Part shown: one piece after another, positions 6,315 through 9,506 of the stretch | How positions within the stretch are numbered: the stretch's first letter is position 1 | Layout: every line of letters starts with the position of its first letter | Assembly (NCBI GenBank): GCA_002342225.1 | Contig: DDPO01000084.1 | Span: 1-9,506, forward strand | Direction of reading: 5' to 3' | Length of the DNA: 9,506 nt | From: Bdellovibrionaceae bacterium UBA2466 | GTDB taxonomy: Bacteria; Bdellovibrionota; FAC87; UBA2466 | Made by a program: the position numbers and the translations under genes | Notes under the pieces: generated by a model | What the model was told of the DNA's origin: nothing | Databases searched by the model: none | Seen by the model: the letters and a program-made list of their open reading frames with translations, nothing else

Positions 6315-8918
6315 TTAGCTATTTATGCCTAATCTGTTTGCAAGTCTGGAGGCATGAATATTCAAAGAGTCTAAATTAAGCGCCTTCTCAACAAATTCTC
6401 GTGCTAAAGTTTCCTTTCCAGAGTGTATGGCCAGCCATGCCATTCTTGTGAAGTCACTTGCCAAAGCTTCCTTCGATCTTGCGCTCAAGATTTCAAGCAG
6501 CCTTGAGGCAAGGGCTTTTTTGTCGTCCTTATCTATTTCAAATCCATGGTCTTTCAGAATTTGATTAAGACGATTGGCCGTATTTGATAATTCCGAAAAT
6601 GAAAGCTGACTAACACCAGCTCTTGCTATTAAAGCATGGATTTCACCGAGGGCATCATTTGTCTCTCGACAGGCTTTTCCTAACAACGTCCATGCCTCTG
6701 CTAGATCCTCACCTGACGGATTGCCTTCTAAAAAGTTCTTTAATCTTTCTTTGGCAACTTTTGTCGACTCAATAGTCCCTTGGTCTAGATGCCATTTTGC
6801 AAGAATTAGCCAGCCTGGACTGTATGCTCTGCAAATCGCTTCTAAAACAGGCGCGTATTCCTCATATCTTGCTCCATTTTCAATCTTTTGTGAAAGGTTT
6901 GATATAAACTTTTCAATTCTTTTAGCCAGTCCAAGGTGAACGTCGTCTCTCCGGCTAGGCCCGAGCATTTGCAATACTTCAACGTCGTTTTGGATTGCGG
7001 TTTTGGAGGGACTAATGTTAAGCTTTTTTTTCCCGAAAGAAGAGGCCACAAGAGGTAAACTAATAAATTCTTGATTGTCGCCAGGTGCAATATTGATTTC
7101 CGCCATAGAATATTGAATTAGGGTTTCAATCCCTTTTTCTACTTCTTGTCTCTCCTCTGTTGATCGATAGAGAACAGCTTCCAAAGCGAGTTTAGGAACA
7201 GGCGAATTCCATGAAGAAAGGGTTAAAAAAGCCCTCTGAGCGCATGGAGAAAGAGAAAGATACGTTCTCTCAAATAAGGCTATTAGTATATCATCTGAGC
7301 CGGCGACCATTCTTGGAATATTTGCTGCTCTTTTTGCTTTTGCCACTTCTCCTAGCAGTATTTTTATGACATAAGGATGACCTTCGGAATGATCTAAAAG
7401 TTCATTTATATAATCAGGGTTAAGAATTTCAGAAATTCCCAATCCATCAGCTGTTTTGCTTATCAGCTGCCGAGCTTCCTCGTCCTCCATGCCGGAAACC
7501 TCTACCGGGTAATCACCTTTAAATTCTCTTAGTCTAGTTGTTATGAGCGCCTTATTGGGTAGTCGTATAAATGAGTCAATCCAGTTGAACATTTCAACTG
7601 GGTTTTGCGTGGTTTCAAAGTTATCAAAAACAAAAAGGCATGGCCCAATATTGCTTTTTTGCATTTGCTTCTCAAAATACTCTCTTGGTTTAAAACCTTT
7701 TTCTCTTACTTTAGATGGCGGAAAGACAAGATTGCAGTAAAGTTCGCCAATATCATCCGGTGAAAGTACTGCTGGCCTTACTGGTTTAGGTCCTGAAAGT
7801 TGAAGATCAACGTCTCTTGCGCTAAGCCAGATTATCGTTTCATATCGGTCCTCTTTTGAAATGACAGGAATGACTTTTAGGGCTAGCGAAGTCTTGCCGA
7901 TTCCACCACGGCCCACAAGAGTAACAATAGGTCTCTTGTCGTCAGATAAGAGTTTTAAAAGCTCCGTTTCTAGTTTCGGTCTCGCAATATAGTCCCGAGA
8001 AACGGTTGGCACATTAGTAAAGCACCTACCCATTTGATACAGTTCCCCCTGTCCTTCTGTTTCACTGGGAGGCAAGACCCCTGGGGGCGTTAAATATTCA
8101 TTTATATCTCCCTCGATTTTATCGTCTGAAACGTATGAAAGCATTTCATACTTCCGGCTTGTTAAGCCCCCATTAGCAAAATAAAAGTCTCTTAAATCTG
8201 CGTCTGTTGCCATTAGCCTAACTGGTCTCAATCCATCGATGTAAATATAAACCCCATTTTGAAAAATCTTTTCTGGTTCTTTTTCAAAAAGATTTATTTC
8301 CTTTGGATATTTTGTTATCGGAGATATTCGGTACTTTCCGCTTATATTTCGATGAAGGTGAACCCAGGGGCGCTTAAAAAGTGAAAGATTGTTATAAATT
8401 AACTCAAAGCTTTTATGAAGATTGTCTGAGGCGCTTTGAACTTGGCTTGATCGCGTTGCCCCGTGACCACGGGTTTTGTTTCTTAAGGTGGAAAATAATC
8501 GAAACCATCGCTTTAAGTCTGTTTTCGCTGGCACCTCTTCACAATCAACGCCTAGGCTGGTAAGTGCTGCTTTTAAAAGTATAACAGCTTCGTATTGCCA
8601 TTCCCCTTTTTTACATATTTGAATTATTTCTCGCTGCTCTGTATTCGCCTCTAGGTGCAGGAATTGGGATGCTGGCCCGGATACTGCGTCTTCAAGATTT
8701 TTACTCCATTCCCCCAGCCCAGCTGCCCGAACGATCTGATACTCTAGACGGTAGCGATTTCGATCTTTATCATCGGTTATCGAGGCAACTATTCCCAAGA
8801 CTATTGTTTTAACCAAAACCTCATTGGCAATCAAAAGTGAAAAGAAGTATGTGTAGTCGGAATCACTTTTATCTATTTCCACCCGCTCTAAAACTTTTTT
8901 TATGGCTAAATGCTGCAT
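6315..8918 (-). CDS. STAND-family NTPase (NB-ARC-like) with HEPN-like N-terminus and TPR-like C-terminus
   Basis: This is a signal-transduction ATPase of the kind that oligomerises on sensing a trigger and activates an attached effector. The NTPase module (about 310-560) shows Walker A VGRGGIGKTS (335-344), Walker B LFVFDNFE (428-435, D432), a TTR sensor (460-462) and a GHP motif (513-515, equivalent to GLPL in NB-ARC), then a winged-helix-like stretch starting SLSPCAQRAF. The N-terminal 300 residues are not a family I recognise. Within them LRNKTRGHG (145-153) gives R146-N147-x4-H152, which fits the HEPN RNase pattern. The C-terminus (about 735-867) reads as TPR-like helices, for example the last copy around 825-863, and may be the sensor. 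It is the first operon gene. The ATG at 8918 is the only sensible start: there is an in-frame stop about 35 bp upstream, and the next Met is near residue 237. The defence role is inferred from context. Confidence 0.9.
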   Translation of the reverse strand: MQHLAIKKVLERVEIDKSDSDYTYFFSLLIANEVLVKTIVLGIVASITDDKDRNRYRLEYQIVRAAGLGEWSKNLEDAVSGPASQFLHLEANTEQREIIQICKKGEWQYEAVILLKAALTSLGVDCEEVPAKTDLKRWFRLFSTLRNKTRGHGATRSSQVQSASDNLHKSFELIYNNLSLFKRPWVHLHRNISGKYRISPITKYPKEINLFEKEPEKIFQNGVYIYIDGLRPVRLMATDADLRDFYFANGGLTSRKYEMLSYVSDDKIEGDINEYLTPPGVLPPSETEGQGELYQMGRCFTNVPTVSRDYIARPKLETELLKLLSDDKRPIVTLVGRGGIGKTSLALKVIPVISKEDRYETIIWLSARDVDLQLSGPKPVRPAVLSPDDIGELYCNLVFPPSKVREKGFKPREYFEKQMQKSNIGPCLFVFDNFETTQNPVEMFNWIDSFIRLPNKALITTRLREFKGDYPVEVSGMEDEEARQLISKTADGLGISEILNPDYINELLDHSEGHPYVIKILLGEVAKAKRAANIPRMVAGSDDILIALFERTYLSLSPCAQRAFLTLSSWNSPVPKLALEAVLYRSTEERQEVEKGIETLIQYSMAEINIAPGDNQEFISLPLVASSFGKKKLNISPSKTAIQNDVEVLQMLGPSRRDDVHLGLAKRIEKFISNLSQKIENGARYEEYAPVLEAICRAYSPGWLILAKWHLDQGTIESTKVAKERLKNFLEGNPSGEDLAEAWTLLGKACRETNDALGEIHALIARAGVSQLSFSELSNTANRLNQILKDHGFEIDKDDKKALASRLLEILSARSKEALASDFTRMAWLAIHSGKETLAREFVEKALNLDSLNIHASRLANRLGINS
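7020..7034 (-). other. A8 tract forming a possible programmed -1 frameshift site in the STAND gene
   Basis: On the coding strand the codons GGG AAA AAA AAG CTT AAC (about residues 629-634) contain the slippery heptamer A AAA AAG in the correct zero frame, the same heptamer used in E. coli dnaX. A -1 slip would add one codon (GCT) and then meet TAA, giving a product of about 633 residues that keeps the NTPase module but loses the TPR-like part. No upstream Shine-Dalgarno stimulator and no strong downstream stem is obvious, so function is uncertain. Confidence 0.25.
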
Positions 8919-8931
8919 GGGTTTTTGTTTT

Positions 8932-8990
8932 GTAGGTCTTGTTTTTTTGAGAATATTTTACTTTTCGATCGGCTTTTTTGAAGACCTTAC
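8932..8990 (-). promoter_or_regulatory. Imperfect inverted repeat in the operon leader
   Basis: AGGTCTT (8934-8940) and AAGACCT (8981-8987) are exact 7-bp inverted arms. With one base of indel they extend to GTAGGTCTT against AAGACCTTAC. They enclose about 40 AT-rich bases, and the near arm ends about 15 bases before the STAND start codon. It could be an operator or a leader RNA stem limiting access to the start codon, or chance in low-complexity sequence. Confidence 0.3.
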
Positions 8991-9008
8991 GAATTCATAT
9001 TCTTAAAT

Positions 9009-9040
9009 ATTTTATTGTGTGGGATCCGGCAGGGTGCCAA
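9009..9040 (-). promoter_or_regulatory. Weak candidate promoter for the operon
   Basis: Reading the minus strand, TTGGCA (9040-9035) matches the -35 consensus at five of six positions. AATAAA (9016-9011, 18-bp spacer) or TAAAAT (9014-9009, 20-bp spacer) could be the -10. The start would lie about 85 bases before the STAND ATG, so the transcript leader would include the inverted repeat at 8932-8990. The stretch between the two flanking genes (8919-9188) otherwise holds no gene I can support. Confidence 0.25.
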
Positions 9041-9188
9041 TCATTGTTTGGGTTTAAGCTTTTTTGCATTATTTAATTATTCAGTTTTTTGGACTTTTTC
9101 AATTATTTACTGTTTTTCTCGCTTAAGGGCCTTCTTCATCCCGTATTTGTAAATCCTTTTGTCCAAAGCCTCTATGCCTCTGATGTCA

Positions 9189-9506
9189 TTAACCCGCGTT
9201 TTGCTCTGTAACGCTAGCTAGATTCAAATGGTCGAGGAACTCTTGGGGTAGCCCGTGCTCTTTTCCCCCATCCTCGATGATCTTAAAATATTCTGGATCA
9301 GGGACTTGCATGCTCTTCTCCTTGTTTACGACCACATAGGTCGTGCACGCATGCAAAGGATCTTTTCCTAGAGTCTCTTTGTCATATTGAACCGAAACCT
9401 CGTGTCGCTTGTAAGCCCCGGAACTCACCCCCTCCTTTCGGTCCAAAGCACCCCACTGGCCTTGGTTGGGGCGAAAAACAACCCCCCACACCCTTTCCCC
9501 CTTGGC
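9189..9506 (-). CDS. Gamma-glutamylcyclotransferase-like protein, 5' end cut by the window edge
   Basis: Family members cleave gamma-glutamyl amino acids or related gamma-glutamylamines to give 5-oxoproline. The visible part covers the second half of the fold: VWGVVF, then ALDRKEGVSSGAY, which closely parallels the segment of human GGCT carrying the catalytic glutamate (LDEQEGVKSGMY), then a beta hairpin ending TTYVVVN, then the typical end PDPEYFKIIEDGGKEHGLPQ. The frame is open to the last base of the window (A-K-G-E-R before VWGVVF), so the GTG at 9491 is internal and the true start with its substrate-loop motif lies outside. The stop TAA is at 9189-9191. Base composition is clearly more G+C-rich than the operon to its left, which marks it as host backbone. 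It runs in the same direction as the operon but is separated by 270 bp. No functional link to the defence genes is evident. Confidence 0.87.
   Translation of the reverse strand, partial: AKGERVWGVVFRPNQGQWGALDRKEGVSSGAYKRHEVSVQYDKETLGKDPLHACTTYVVVNKEKSMQVPDPEYFKIIEDGGKEHGLPQEFLDHLNLASVTEQNAG

Noticed and set aside
6842..7090. Overlapping minus-strand frame of 82 codons within the STAND gene
   Set aside because: It is in the +1 frame, shows no family-like sequence, and the STAND frame continues intact through it. The -1 slip discussed above would not enter this frame.
33..8918. Assignment to DISARM, BREX, Hachiman, Druantia or Dnd-type systems
   Set aside because: The window lacks their hallmark genes (for example DUF1998 and PLD for DISARM, PglZ for BREX, DUF1837 for Hachiman), and none of those systems centres on a MORC-type GHKL ATPase.
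9021..9042. Possible sigma-54 promoter because of TTGGCACC on the minus strand
   Set aside because: The -24-like GG is present, but the -12 element is wrong: GA instead of GC at the required spacing.
8980..9070. A 24-codon minus-strand peptide frame upstream of the operon (starting MQKSLNPNND)
   Set aside because: It has no ribosome binding site and no leader-peptide signature such as a run of regulatory codons; it is probably chance.
1..9506. CRISPR array, tRNA, rRNA, insertion sequence or integrase
   Set aside because: No regularly spaced repeats, cloverleaf, rRNA segments or transposase/recombinase motifs were seen on either strand.

Overview
The window holds one compact, minus-strand defence-type operon of five genes (33..8918). 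It lies between the cut-off end of an unrelated metabolic gene on the right (9189..9506) and a short hairpin terminator at the left edge (1..34). It is clearly bacterial, but I cannot name the genus. The operon is visibly AT-rich (roughly 40% G+C by eye), while the right-hand flanking gene is nearer half G+C. That contrast, together with the gene content, suggests a horizontally acquired island in a host of intermediate G+C. None of the five genes has a strong Shine-Dalgarno sequence.

In transcription order (right to left) the genes are as follows. First, an 867-aa STAND/NB-ARC-type NTPase with an N-terminal helical region carrying an RNxxxxH (HEPN-like) motif and a TPR-like C-terminus. Second, a 425-aa DNA cytosine-5 methyltransferase. 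Third, an 842-aa GHKL ATPase of the MORC/paraMORC kind with four zinc-binding Cys4 clusters, one of which matches the RanBP2-type finger consensus. Fourth, a 580-aa fusion of an Mrr-like nuclease with a superfamily 2 DEAD/DEAH helicase. Fifth, a 238-aa protein I do not recognise. Spacings are 13 bp, 6 bp, a 4-bp GTGA overlap and 0 bp, so this is very probably one transcription unit.

The methyltransferase, GHKL ATPase, SF2 helicase and REase set fits the predicted MORC/MutL-like restriction-modification class described from gene neighbourhoods by Iyer, Abhiman and Aravind (2008). The likely logic is that the methyltransferase marks self DNA, the GHKL clamp and the nuclease-helicase act on unmarked DNA, and the 238-aa protein may help recognise the target. 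The STAND NTPase with a possible RNase-like head is the least expected member. It could be a sensor or abortive-infection back-up tied to the same operon. That division of labour is inference; the domain calls are read directly from motifs.

The 270 bp upstream of the operon (8919..9188) contain only a weak candidate promoter and an imperfect inverted repeat just before the first start codon. I see no tRNA, rRNA, CRISPR array, transposase or integrase gene.
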